Assembly: GCA_020555605.1 (NCBI GenBank)
Contig: JAJCJC010000005.1
Span: 1-64,000 of the forward strand
Source: a bacterium 210917-SL.2.15
GTDB taxonomy: Bacteria; Bacillota; Clostridia; Oscillospirales; Oscillospiraceae
DNA: 64,000 nucleotides
Direction: 5' to 3'
Position 1 is the first letter of the stretch. Each line of letters starts with the position of its first letter. The position numbers and the translations under genes were made by a program. The notes beneath the pieces were generated by a model that was not told where the DNA came from, made no database searches, and was given only the letters and a program-made list of their open reading frames with translations. This document shows positions 1-6,789 of this stretch, one piece after another.

Positions 1-78
1 GCATTTCGGGGCAAATACTACATGATACTGGCATCTCCATGTCGTGTGTTGCAAACTCTCTATATCTTTTTCTTTCAT
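1..78 (-). CDS. tnpA: IS200/IS605 transposase TnpA, N-terminal 26 residues (cut by window edge)
   Basis: The minus strand carries an ATG at 78 preceded by a strong AGGAGG site. The 26 residues up to the window edge include HTTWRCQYHVVFAPK, the conserved opening of IS200/IS605 Y1 (HUH) transposases. These enzymes move single-stranded DNA. The rest of the gene lies outside the window, so intactness cannot be judged. The identification rests on this short but very characteristic N-terminus and on the hairpins that follow. Confidence 0.8.
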   Translation of the reverse strand, partial: MKEKDIESLQHTTWRCQYHVVFAPKC

Positions 79-81
79 GTG

Positions 82-148
82 AAAAGACCTCCTGGTTCTT
101 TTTGTTGCAGTTGGCCGACCGCAACTTTATTCTACCAGAAGGTCTTTT
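82..148 (-). promoter_or_regulatory. IS200-type hairpin over the tnpA ribosome site
   Basis: Two 15-base arms (82-96 and 134-148) pair with one mismatch, with a further inner GTTGC/GCAAC stem. The tnpA ribosome site lies in the arm at 87-92. In IS200 such a leader hairpin limits transposase translation and blocks read-through. The structure is seen here; the role is taken from the family. Confidence 0.6.
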
Positions 149-171
149 TCACTATATAATTTCTTTATACT

Positions 172-188
172 CCCCGGCTTAGCCGGGG
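172..188. repeat. Terminal hairpin of the IS200/IS605 element
   Basis: CCCCGGC-TTA-GCCGGGG is a perfect 7-bp hairpin about 95 bp before the transposase start. IS200/IS605 elements have subterminal hairpins recognised by TnpA instead of inverted repeats. The element therefore probably ends near 190-200; the exact cleavage site was not determined. Confidence 0.55.
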
Positions 189-210
189 GTTGTCTTTCCG
201 CTTAAGCTAA

Positions 211-251
211 CAAAAACAACGCGTTCTGCGCCGAGACGGCGTAGAACGCGT
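211..251 (-). terminator. Terminator after argF
   Basis: A 14-bp stem with one mismatch (219-232 with 238-251) is followed on the minus strand by GTTGTTTTTG, just downstream of the argF stop codon. Confidence 0.8.
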
Positions 252-262
252 ATTTTCTGTTT

Positions 263-1252
263 TTATGCGCCCAGCGTGGCCGCCATCACAGCTTTGATGG
301 TGTGCATACGGTTTTCCGCCTCGTCAAACACAATGGACTGCTCGGACTCAAACACCTCGTCGGTGACCTCCATGGCCTCGCGGCCAAACTTCTGTCCCAT
401 TTCCTTGCCCACAGCGGTTTTCCAGTCGTGGAAGGCAGGCAGGCAGTGCATGAAGCGGCACTGCGGACCGGCATTATCCATCAGCGCGCGGTTCACCTGA
501 TAGGGTGCCAGAGCCTCAATGCGCTCGGCCCACACTTCCACCGGTTCTCCCATAGATACCCACACATCGGTATAGATTACATCCGCGCCGCGCGTCGCCT
601 CCATGGGATCCTCTAAAAAGCGCAGCTGCGCGCCGCTTTCGGCGGCAAAGCCGCGGCACTGTTCGATGAGCTTCTCTTCCGGGAAATAGGCCTTGGGCGC
701 ACAGGCGGTGAAGTTCACACCCATTTTCGCACAACCCACCATCAGGGAATTACCCATATTATAGCGGGCGTCGCCCATATAGACGAAGTTCAGCCCCGCA
801 AGCTTTCCGAAATGCTCCCGCATGGTAAGAAAATCCGCCAGGATCTGCGTGGGATGGGCCTCGTTGGTCAGGCCGTTCCACACAGGCACGCCGGCATATT
901 TGCCAAGCTCTTCCACAATCTCCTGTTCAAAGCCCCGGTATTCGATGCCGTCAAACATCCGCCCCAGCACCCGGGCCGTGTCGGCAATGCTTTCTTTTTT
1001 CCCGATCTGAGAGCCGGAGGGATCGAGATAAGTCGCCTCCATACCCAGATCGTGAGCTGCCACTTCAAAGGCGCAGCGAGTACGGGTGCTGGTTTTTTCA
1101 AAAATCAAGGCGATGTTTTTACCCCGCAGCGTATCGTGGGCCACACCGTTTTTCTTTTTCGCTTTCAGCTCTGCAGCCAGATTGATGAGCGCGCCGATCT
1201 CTTCGGGGGTGAAGTCCAGCAATTTCAAAAAGTTTCTGTGTTTCAGATCCAT
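263..1252 (-). CDS. argF: Ornithine carbamoyltransferase
   Basis: Joins carbamoyl phosphate to ornithine to give citrulline in arginine synthesis, or works in reverse in arginine breakdown (arcB). At 329 residues it has the usual length. Visible motifs are STRTR (carbamoyl-phosphate loop), HPTQ and HCLPA (the ornithine-side Cys loop). The ATG at 1252 was chosen because it has AGGAGG at the right distance and begins the conserved [14 protein letters not shown]; a longer upstream reading runs into the ribosome site of this gene. It follows thrH by 32 bp on the same strand, so the two are probably cotranscribed. No other arginine gene is nearby, so anabolic and catabolic roles cannot be told apart. 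Confidence 0.93.
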   Translation of the reverse strand: MDLKHRNFLKLLDFTPEEIGALINLAAELKAKKKNGVAHDTLRGKNIALIFEKTSTRTRCAFEVAAHDLGMEATYLDPSGSQIGKKESIADTARVLGRMFDGIEYRGFEQEIVEELGKYAGVPVWNGLTNEAHPTQILADFLTMREHFGKLAGLNFVYMGDARYNMGNSLMVGCAKMGVNFTACAPKAYFPEEKLIEQCRGFAAESGAQLRFLEDPMEATRGADVIYTDVWVSMGEPVEVWAERIEALAPYQVNRALMDNAGPQCRFMHCLPAFHDWKTAVGKEMGQKFGREAMEVTDEVFESEQSIVFDEAENRMHTIKAVMAATLGA

Positions 1253-1284
1253 AGCGGTTTTCCTCCTGTGTTGTTTCTCTCTTG

Positions 1285-1884
1285 TCACAGCGCCCGCCGG
1301 ATGGCCTCCAGCAGGTCTGCAAAGGTATCGTAGGCCGGCAGCTCCGGATGGTCCTGTTTGATCTGCTCCGTGCTGCGGAACAAAAAGCCGGCTTTGCTGG
1401 CGCGGATCATGTCCAGATCGTTGTAACTGTCCCCGGCGGCTATGGTATCATAGCCCATGGACTGCAGCGCTTTCACAGTAGTGAGTTTGGAGCGCTCACA
1501 GCGCATGTGAAAGCCGGTGATCGTGCCGTCCGGCGCCGCCTCCAGCGCATTGCACAGCAGCGTGGGCCAGCCCAGCTTGGCCATCAGCGGCTTGGCAAAT
1601 TCCTCAAAGGTGTCGCTGAGGATCACCACCTGTGTCAGCGTGCGCAGTTCATCCAGAAATTCCTTGGCCCCGGGCAGCGGGTCAATGTTGGCGATAGTGG
1701 ACTGGATCTCCCGCAGCCCCAGACCGTGCTCTCTCAAAACGCCCAGGCGCCAGTGCATCAGCTTATCGTAATCCGGCTCGTCCCGAGTGGTGCGCTTGAG
1801 TTCGGGGATGCCGCTCTCGGCGGCGAAAGCAATCCAGATTTCGGGCACCAGTACGCCCTCCATATCCAGGCAAACAATATTCAT
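1285..1884 (-). CDS. thrH: ThrH: phosphoserine phosphatase / homoserine phosphotransferase
   Basis: A HAD-superfamily enzyme that in Pseudomonas dephosphorylates phosphoserine and can pass the phosphate to homoserine. The 199-residue protein starts [20 protein letters not shown], the ThrH version of HAD motif I in which DxE replaces DxD. Motif II is ILSDTF and motifs III/IV include AAGDSYND. The ATG at 1884 has an AGGAGG site; longer upstream readings are not supported. It is the first gene of a pair with argF, which is an uncommon partnership. Confidence 0.88.
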   Translation of the reverse strand: MNIVCLDMEGVLVPEIWIAFAAESGIPELKRTTRDEPDYDKLMHWRLGVLREHGLGLREIQSTIANIDPLPGAKEFLDELRTLTQVVILSDTFEEFAKPLMAKLGWPTLLCNALEAAPDGTITGFHMRCERSKLTTVKALQSMGYDTIAAGDSYNDLDMIRASKAGFLFRSTEQIKQDHPELPAYDTFADLLEAIRRAL

Positions 1885-1944
1885 GGCGCGCTCCTCCTGT
1901 CGTATTGTTTTTCTCTGCTTTAATGTAATAAATTTCCTATGAGT

Positions 1945-1953
1945 ATTATAACA
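1945..1953 (-). promoter_or_regulatory. Extended -10 promoter for thrH-argF
   Basis: On the minus strand TGTTATAAT forms a perfect extended -10 element about 60 bp before the thrH start. No good -35 hexamer is seen, which is common for extended -10 promoters. Confidence 0.55.
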
Positions 1954-2114
1954 CAGTTCCGCCGCCGCGCACAATAGCCGTTTTTCCTCTACCGCATAGC
2001 CCTGATAGAAACGTCTCTTTGTGGGGATACTGAAGCTGGATGCAGCGCCGCTTTTTTCAAAAAGAAAAAACAGCGCTCAAAATTCACGTTTTGTTTCACT
2101 TTCGGCCTTTTTCT

Positions 2115-2289
2115 TGTGCTATAATGCTTTCAGAACACACAGACGGGAACTGCCAAAACGCAGCGGTCAAAAGGCATTCGCTGCGGTTCACATGAATCGT
2201 CTGCGGGAAAAATCGAAAAGGAACCGCCCCCGCTGTGCCAAGGTCACCCGTGGCGCGGGGTCCCGGTTCAAAGGAGTGTATCGGACATC
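2115..2289 (+). promoter_or_regulatory. Extended -10 promoter and structured ~155-nt leader of the DMT transporter gene
   Basis: TGTGCTATAAT at 2115-2125 is an extended -10. The transcript from about 2131 would carry nested stems: CAGACG with CGTCTG enclosing CGCAGCG with CGCTGCG, then a GC-rich hairpin whose outer arms are GAACCG and CGGTTC, ending just before AAAGGAG and the start codon. This architecture suggests a cis-acting RNA controlling the transporter. The stretch GAACCGCCCCCGCTGTG loosely recalls the cobalamin-riboswitch core, but other required elements are absent, so no class is assigned. Confidence 0.45.
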
Positions 2290-3150
2290 ATGTGGATCGT
2301 TTTTGCTTTCGCCTCCGCGTTTTTCGCGGGCCTGACGTCCATCCTGGCCAAGTGCGGTATTCGAAGCACCGACTCCAATGTGGCCACCGCAATCCGCACC
2401 ATTGTGGTGCTGCTGTTCGCATGGCTGATGGTATTTCTCACCGATACGCCGGCGCAGCTGTCCGCCATAAACGGCGAAACGTTGCTGTTTCTGGTGCTGT
2501 CCGGCCTGGCCACGGGCGCGTCATGGCTCTGCTACTTCCGTGCCCTGCAGATCGGGGACATCAACAAGGTGGTTCCTGTGGACAAATCCAGCATCCTGCT
2601 GACTGTAGTGCTGGCCTTTCTGCTGTTCCGCGAGCCGGTTTCCGCGCCGAAACTGCTGGGGCTGGTTGGCATCGGCGTGGGTACCTATCTGATGATCGAG
2701 AAAAAAGAGGGCACGGCACCGGCCGGAGAAGGGCACGGCTGGCTGTTTTTCGCGGCAGGTTCAGCGGTGTTTGCCAGCCTGACGTCGATTTTGGGCAAAA
2801 TCGGCATCACAGGCGTGGAATCCAATCTGGGCACCGCCATCCGCACCGTGGTCGTGCTGATCATGGCCTGGGTCATGGTGTTTGTGACCGGAAAACAGCA
2901 CGCCATCCGCCGGATTCCCAAACGGGAGATGGCTTTTATCTGTCTGAGCGGCCTTGCCACCGGCGCTTCCTGGCTGTGCTACTACCGCGCCCTGCAGGAC
3001 GGTCCGGCCAGTATCGTTGTCCCCATCGACAAGCTGAGCATTCTGGTCACCATCGCTTTCGCCGCCCTGGTTTTTCACGAACGGCTCAGCCGGCGTTCCG
3101 CTGTTGGTCTGGGGCTGATCACCGCCGGCACGATGGTGATGCTTCTCTGA
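2290..3150 (+). CDS. EamA/DMT-family transporter
   Basis: A 286-residue inner-membrane carrier with about ten hydrophobic segments. It is built from two related halves: SNVATAIRTIVVLL in the first recurs as SNLGTAIRTVVVLI in the second, and SGLATGASWLCY occurs in both. This internal duplication is typical of EamA proteins, which export metabolites such as amino acids. The substrate is unknown. ATG at 2290 follows AAAGGAG. The structured leader upstream implies control by a small ligand or by folding; the gene stands alone. Confidence 0.85.
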   Translation: MWIVFAFASAFFAGLTSILAKCGIRSTDSNVATAIRTIVVLLFAWLMVFLTDTPAQLSAINGETLLFLVLSGLATGASWLCYFRALQIGDINKVVPVDKSSILLTVVLAFLLFREPVSAPKLLGLVGIGVGTYLMIEKKEGTAPAGEGHGWLFFAAGSAVFASLTSILGKIGITGVESNLGTAIRTVVVLIMAWVMVFVTGKQHAIRRIPKREMAFICLSGLATGASWLCYYRALQDGPASIVVPIDKLSILVTIAFAALVFHERLSRRSAVGLGLITAGTMVMLL

Positions 3151-3167
3151 ACGCATCCGTCCCAAAC

Positions 3168-3194
3168 GCGCCCCATCAGCGGGGCGTCCTTTTC
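3168..3194 (+). terminator. Short terminator after the DMT gene
   Basis: A 7-bp GCGCCCC/GGGGCGT stem with a 6-base loop is followed by CCTTTTCTCC. The remainder of the 3151-3486 gap shows AT-rich sequence but no gene. Confidence 0.5.
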
Positions 3195-3486
3195 TCCGGC
3201 TCTGCAGTGCCGGGCCGGAGCACAGTTCATAAGCCCCGGCCCGTTGTGTCGAATATCACTGCACTGCGATTTTATCTTTCGTTTTATTTTAGTACATACT
3301 TTTGTATACCTTGTCTGGGAAACTGCTCCTAACAACCGACAAAGAGGTACTGTGATGAAACATACAACAGACCGGGAAGCGCGTCTGCAATGACTCTCAT
3401 GGAACTATTGAATCCAGTCCAGTCTGTACACCGCAGCCAAAGCACCGCCTGAAATCAATCCGTAGACACAGAAAGGAGTTTTTTTC

Positions 3487-4155
3487 ATGCAGGAGTGGAT
3501 GCTTTCCTTTGTCAATACCTTCGGCTATTTCGGCATCTTTTTTTTGATTTTTATTGAGAATGTGTTTCCGCCGATCCCTTCGGAGGCCGTGCTGCTGTTT
3601 GCTGGCGCGCTGACCGTTTCCACCGCCATGAATATACCCATGACGATTCTGTCTGCCACCGCCGGTTCTCTGACCGGCGCCGCAGTGCTGTATGCATTGG
3701 GGTGGGTCTTTCAGGCCGAGCGGCTGAAAAAACTGCTCTCCGGCCGCTTTGGTGCCCTCACGCATCTGCGAGCGGAGCATGTGGAAAAAGCAGAGCGCTG
3801 GTTCGCACGCTATCAAGGGCGAGCTGTGCTCCTCTGCCGATGCGCCCCCATTGTCCGCAGCCTGATCTCTGTCCCCGCCGGCTTTGCTAAAATGCACATC
3901 GGCCTGTTTTTGCTGTTCACTGCGCTGGGAAGCGCGGCGTGGAACACGATACTGGTCTGCGCGGGCGCATGGCTGGGAAATGCATGGGAGAGCGCCATGC
4001 CTTATCTGGACCGCTACGCCCATGCGGCGGCAGTCGTGCTGATCCTGGCCGCTGTGCTTGCCTGCGGCCTGTTTGTGCTGCGCCGGCGGCGTGCCAAGGC
4101 TGCCAGCCGCAAAGGACAGGCTGCAAAGGCACCGAACCGCAGCGAAGAGTCCTGA
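3487..4155 (+). CDS. DedA-family membrane protein
   Basis: A 222-residue DedA/VTT-domain protein, a family that includes undecaprenyl-phosphate and phosphatidylethanolamine flippases. The N-terminus has the family signature IENVFPPIPSEAVLLFAG, followed by the conserved Arg-rich loop LLCRCAPIVRSLISVPAGFAKM, then hydrophobic helices. The C-terminal 25 residues are strongly basic and likely cytoplasmic. ATG at 3487 follows AAAGGAG. It stands alone, with its own terminator. Confidence 0.88.
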   Translation: MQEWMLSFVNTFGYFGIFFLIFIENVFPPIPSEAVLLFAGALTVSTAMNIPMTILSATAGSLTGAAVLYALGWVFQAERLKKLLSGRFGALTHLRAEHVEKAERWFARYQGRAVLLCRCAPIVRSLISVPAGFAKMHIGLFLLFTALGSAAWNTILVCAGAWLGNAWESAMPYLDRYAHAAAVVLILAAVLACGLFVLRRRRAKAASRKGQAAKAPNRSEES

Positions 4156-4189
4156 TTCGGACGGCCGGGCGGCCGCAGCACAACAGCGC

Positions 4190-4222
4190 CCGGGAAGTTT
4201 TTTATGAGCCAAAACTTCCCGG
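4190..4222 (+). terminator. Terminator after dedA
   Basis: A perfect 12-bp stem, CCGGGAAGTTTT (4190-4201) with AAAACTTCCCGG (4211-4222), is followed by CTCTTCC. The T-run is weak. Confidence 0.5.
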
Positions 4223-4414
4223 CTCTTCCGTATCAAAGCAAGGATTGCCCTCCAACGTCCTGCTCCGCTCCCGACAGAATACATAGAGCCGATCGCCGTC
4301 ATAGAATTCTCCCAAAACTAAAATCATGCGCGCATCAGTCCACCCCCCGATAAAACACAGAACATCCTCCCTCCGCAGGATCCATCGGCATCAGAAAAAC
4401 TTATTTTATGGTAC

Positions 4415-4456
4415 TTGACATTTTCTTGTATATTAAGCATATTAGAAATATCTTAA
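4415..4456 (+). promoter_or_regulatory. Promoter with ArsR-type operator for the Fe-S operon
   Basis: TTGACA (4415-4420), a 17-bp spacer and CATATT (4438-4443) form a promoter. Lying over the -10 is the near-perfect dyad TTAAGCATATT / AATATCTTAA (4433-4456, one extra base). ArsR/SmtB repressors bind AT-rich dyads of this kind, and an arsR-type gene is third in the operon. Autoregulation is inferred. Confidence 0.6.
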
Positions 4457-4476
4457 TTACTTATTCAGGAGGTCCT

Positions 4477-4683
4477 ATGCCAAACCCGTTAAAACTTGCT
4501 GAAATTGGTTCGGAATGTGTTGCCTGCGGATGCTGCGTCCGTGTGTGTCCCCGGGACGCAGTTCAGGTCCTATGGGGCATACGTGCTCAGGCCGATCCGG
4601 AAAAGTGCATTGGCTGCGGGAAATGTGCAAGAGCATGCCCGGCTGCTGTGATTGAGATTACCGAACGGAGGACTGCACAGTGA
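4477..4683 (+). CDS. Two-cluster [4Fe-4S] ferredoxin-like protein
   Basis: A 68-residue protein with two standard cluster motifs, CVACGCCVRVCP and CIGCGKCARACP, giving a soluble 2[4Fe-4S] electron carrier. The start at 4477 follows CAGGAGG, which excludes the longer upstream reading. Its stop overlaps the GTG start of the next gene. It is the first gene of a four-gene overlapping operon with an ArsR regulator, so its supply is tied to that regulator. Its redox partners are unknown. Confidence 0.85.
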   Translation: MPNPLKLAEIGSECVACGCCVRVCPRDAVQVLWGIRAQADPEKCIGCGKCARACPAAVIEITERRTAQ

Positions 4684-5312
4684 AAAAACGGAAATGGTCC
4701 GATTATCTTTGGGTGGTTGAGCTGCTTTACCTGTGTCTGGGGTTATTTAACATTTTATTTGCATGGCTGGGGATGCTGTTTTTTACCATTCCGCTTCTGG
4801 TCGCCGTGTTCGGCGGCAGCAAGGCCTACTGCAATCGCTACTGCGGACGCGGCCAGCTGCTGAGCATACTGGGCGAAAAGTTGAAACTGTCTCGAAACGC
4901 ACTGCCGCCTAAATTTTTGCGAAGCCGGTGGTTCCGCTACGGCTTTCTGGTCTTTTTCATGGTGATGTTCGGCCGGATACTGCTTGCCACATATCAGGCG
5001 TTCGCAGGCGCGCCCCTTTCGCAGACGGTAACACTGCTATGGACATTCAGGCTGCCCTGGCAGTGGGCGGACGTCAGCCCGGCAGCGCCCTGGGCGGCAC
5101 AGTTTGCATTTGGTTTTTTTGGCGTCATGCTCACTTCCACCGTGCTGGGGATCTCCACAATGGCGTTGTTTCGTCCCAGATCCTGGTGCGTCTACTGCCC
5201 GATGGGAACCATGACACAAGGAATCTGCATACAAAGAAACAGAAAGAAGGCAAAACTCCATGGAAGAACAAGCCCAAAAGATTGCGGAGCTCCTGAAACT
5301 GCTGGCCAATGA
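4680..5312 (+). CDS. NapH-like membrane Fe-S protein
   Basis: A 210-residue protein with about four membrane helices. Two cysteine pairs, YCNRYCGRGQ (about residue 50) and CVYCPMG (about 175), match the membrane cluster sites of NapH/CcoG/YccM-type polyferredoxins. The two C-terminal ferredoxin motifs usual in NapH are missing; the flanking small ferredoxins may supply them in trans (inference). GTG start overlapping the previous stop. The last 17 codons overlap the following arsR gene. Confidence 0.75.
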   Translation: MKKRKWSDYLWVVELLYLCLGLFNILFAWLGMLFFTIPLLVAVFGGSKAYCNRYCGRGQLLSILGEKLKLSRNALPPKFLRSRWFRYGFLVFFMVMFGRILLATYQAFAGAPLSQTVTLLWTFRLPWQWADVSPAAPWAAQFAFGFFGVMLTSTVLGISTMALFRPRSWCVYCPMGTMTQGICIQRNRKKAKLHGRTSPKDCGAPETAGQ

Positions 5313-5562
5313 ACACCGGTTATTGATTTTATGTGCACTGATCCAAGGAAAGCTCACTGTGGGAGAAATCCATAAACACGCCCCCGATATTACCGCCTCC
5401 GCTCTCTCTCAGCATCTGAATCAACTCAGAACCGCCGGAATCCTTGCCTCTGAAAAACAGGGAATGAACGTAATATACTGGATCCAGGATGAGCGGGTCA
5501 TCGCTCTGATGGAATCCATCAAAGAACAATACTGCAAATCGGAAAGCAGTGCTGCAACATGA
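5260..5562 (+). CDS. ArsR/SmtB-family transcriptional regulator
   Basis: A 100-residue winged-helix repressor. The family core is clear: LLANEHRLLILCALIQGKLTV, then the recognition helix SALSQHLNQLRTAGIL and the wing SEKQGMNVIYWI. The classical ELCVC metal site is absent. Only two cysteines are seen, one in LILCAL and one near the C-terminus, so it may sense redox state or sulfur species rather than arsenic (inference). It overlaps the genes on both sides and is probably the regulator acting at 4433-4456. Confidence 0.85.
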   Translation: MEEQAQKIAELLKLLANEHRLLILCALIQGKLTVGEIHKHAPDITASALSQHLNQLRTAGILASEKQGMNVIYWIQDERVIALMESIKEQYCKSESSAAT

Positions 5563-5747
5563 AAATTATCGTAAATCCGCAGAAATGTCCGCAAAACCAT
5601 CCGTGCCCGTCTATCGCGGTTTGTCCCAAAAGCGCCATTACCCAACGGGATATCCACGCTCTGCCGGTGATCGATGAAGAAAAATGTATTGTCTGCGGAA
5701 AATGTATTCGGTTTTGTCCAAAAAATGCATTTGAAAAAGTACCTTAA
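5559..5747 (+). CDS. Small [4Fe-4S] ferredoxin-like protein with one atypical motif
   Basis: A 62-residue protein overlapping the arsR stop by ATGA. The C-terminal motif CIVCGKCIRFCP is canonical. The N-terminal one is KCPQNHPCPSIAVCP, with unusual Cys spacing (C-x5-C-x5-C). This suggests one standard and one unusual cluster, the latter possibly completed by another ligand. It ends the Fe-S operon. Its function beyond electron transfer is unknown. Confidence 0.8.
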   Translation: MKIIVNPQKCPQNHPCPSIAVCPKSAITQRDIHALPVIDEEKCIVCGKCIRFCPKNAFEKVP

Positions 5748-5972
5748 ACGTCCCTGCAAACAGCTGGCCTCACTCTGTCCCCCCCTTTGCCCCGGCTCTT
5801 TATCACAATACAGAACGTCGGTACCCACACCATTGACGAAAGACATCGGAACGCAGCGGCAAATATTCACCCGGAACAGCGGAAAATGCCGTCTATTTCG
5901 TCGGCGCCTGACCTTATCAGCAGGGCCATCCTGCTCCGGAAGAGGATTTTCCCGAATTCTGTGTCAGAGAAA

Positions 5973-6019
5973 ATCAATAAGACGGCACGCCCCTGTTGGG
6001 GCGCGCCGTCTTATTGATC
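5973..6019. terminator. Long inverted repeat, likely bidirectional terminator
   Basis: 21-base arms (5973-5993 and 5998-6018) with one mismatch and a 4-base loop, lying about 225 bp after the Fe-S operon. The stretch 5748-5972 before it has no supported gene. Confidence 0.65.
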
Positions 6020-6152
6020 AGAACCGACCTCCGCCTGTGGTTTGTCTACAGTCAACCGGAAAAAAGCCGCAATCGAAATTCCTGCACGTTGCCCGAACAT
6101 TTTTTCAAGGGCAGCCCTGCGGGCAACAGAATGCCAAAAGGTATTTATCTGT

Positions 6153-6193
6153 ATAAAAAGCCAGACGAACGATTGGCGTTCGTCTGGCTTTCT
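6153..6193 (-). terminator. Terminator of tRNA-Ala
   Basis: On the minus strand a perfect 15-bp stem (arms 6157-6171 and 6177-6191) ends in CTTTTTATAC, directly after the tRNA 3' end. Confidence 0.85.
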
Positions 6194-6195
6194 TT

Positions 6196-6272
6196 TGGTG
6201 GACCCGAAGGGGATCGAACCCTCGAACCTCACGGATGCGAACCGTGCGCTCTCCCAGCTGAGCTACGGGCCC
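6196..6272 (-). tRNA. tRNA-Ala (anticodon CGC)
   Basis: A full cloverleaf on the minus strand with encoded CCA. The acceptor stem GGGCCCG/CGGGTCC contains the G3-U70 pair that identifies tRNA-Ala. The anticodon loop is TTCGCAT between CACGG and CCGTG. The T loop is TTCGATC. Total length is 77 rather than 76 because the variable loop has one extra base. Confidence 0.93.
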
Positions 6273-6387
6273 TTATTCATATTAAGCGGTTGCTAGTATA
6301 TCACGCAGCAGAATGGTTGTCAAGGCAGCAGAGGCCTTTTCCGCAAAAAATCTGCGGAAAGGCCCCCGATCCGCCTCCATTGCCGTT

Positions 6388-6744
6388 TTACAGACCAAAA
6401 CCGCCCAGATTCAGGCCACCGGCCGCTTGGTTGACTGCGTTTTCCATAGCCTCATCCGCTTGGCGCAGCGCCTCGTTGACGGCCGAGATCACCAGATCCT
6501 GAAGCATCTCCACATCATCGGGATCCACTGTCTCGGGCTTGATGACAATGTCCGTCATTTCTTTTTTTCCGTTCACCGTGGCGCTGACTGCGCCTCCGCC
6601 CACGGAAGCGGTAAACGCTTGGGCTTCCACAGCCTCCTGGGCTTCTTTCACATCCTGCTGCATTTTCATAATCTTCTGCTGCATCTGCTGTTGCTGACGC
6701 ATCATGTTGCCGCCGCCAAAACCGCCTTTAAATCCCTTTGCCAT
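6388..6744 (-). CDS. ybaB: YbaB/EbfC nucleoid-associated protein
   Basis: A 118-residue small DNA-binding protein. It starts MAKGFKGGFGG, followed by the coiled Met/Gln-rich segment MRQQQQMQQKIMKMQQDVKEA and the conserved VSATVNGKKEMTDIVIKPE. It forms tweezer-like dimers on DNA. It lies 45 bp after dnaX on the same strand, the usual arrangement, but recR, which normally comes next, is absent and tRNA-Ala follows instead. Confidence 0.93.
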   Translation of the reverse strand: MAKGFKGGFGGGNMMRQQQQMQQKIMKMQQDVKEAQEAVEAQAFTASVGGGAVSATVNGKKEMTDIVIKPETVDPDDVEMLQDLVISAVNEALRQADEAMENAVNQAAGGLNLGGFGL

Positions 6745-6789
6745 TATGCATTTCCCTCACTTTATCCTGTTATTGTATCATCATAATAG

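Noticed and set aside
2131-2289. Cobalamin riboswitch before the DMT transporter
   Set aside because: Only a loose match to the CCCCGC core; the conserved receptor stretches are absent and the gene type is not typical.
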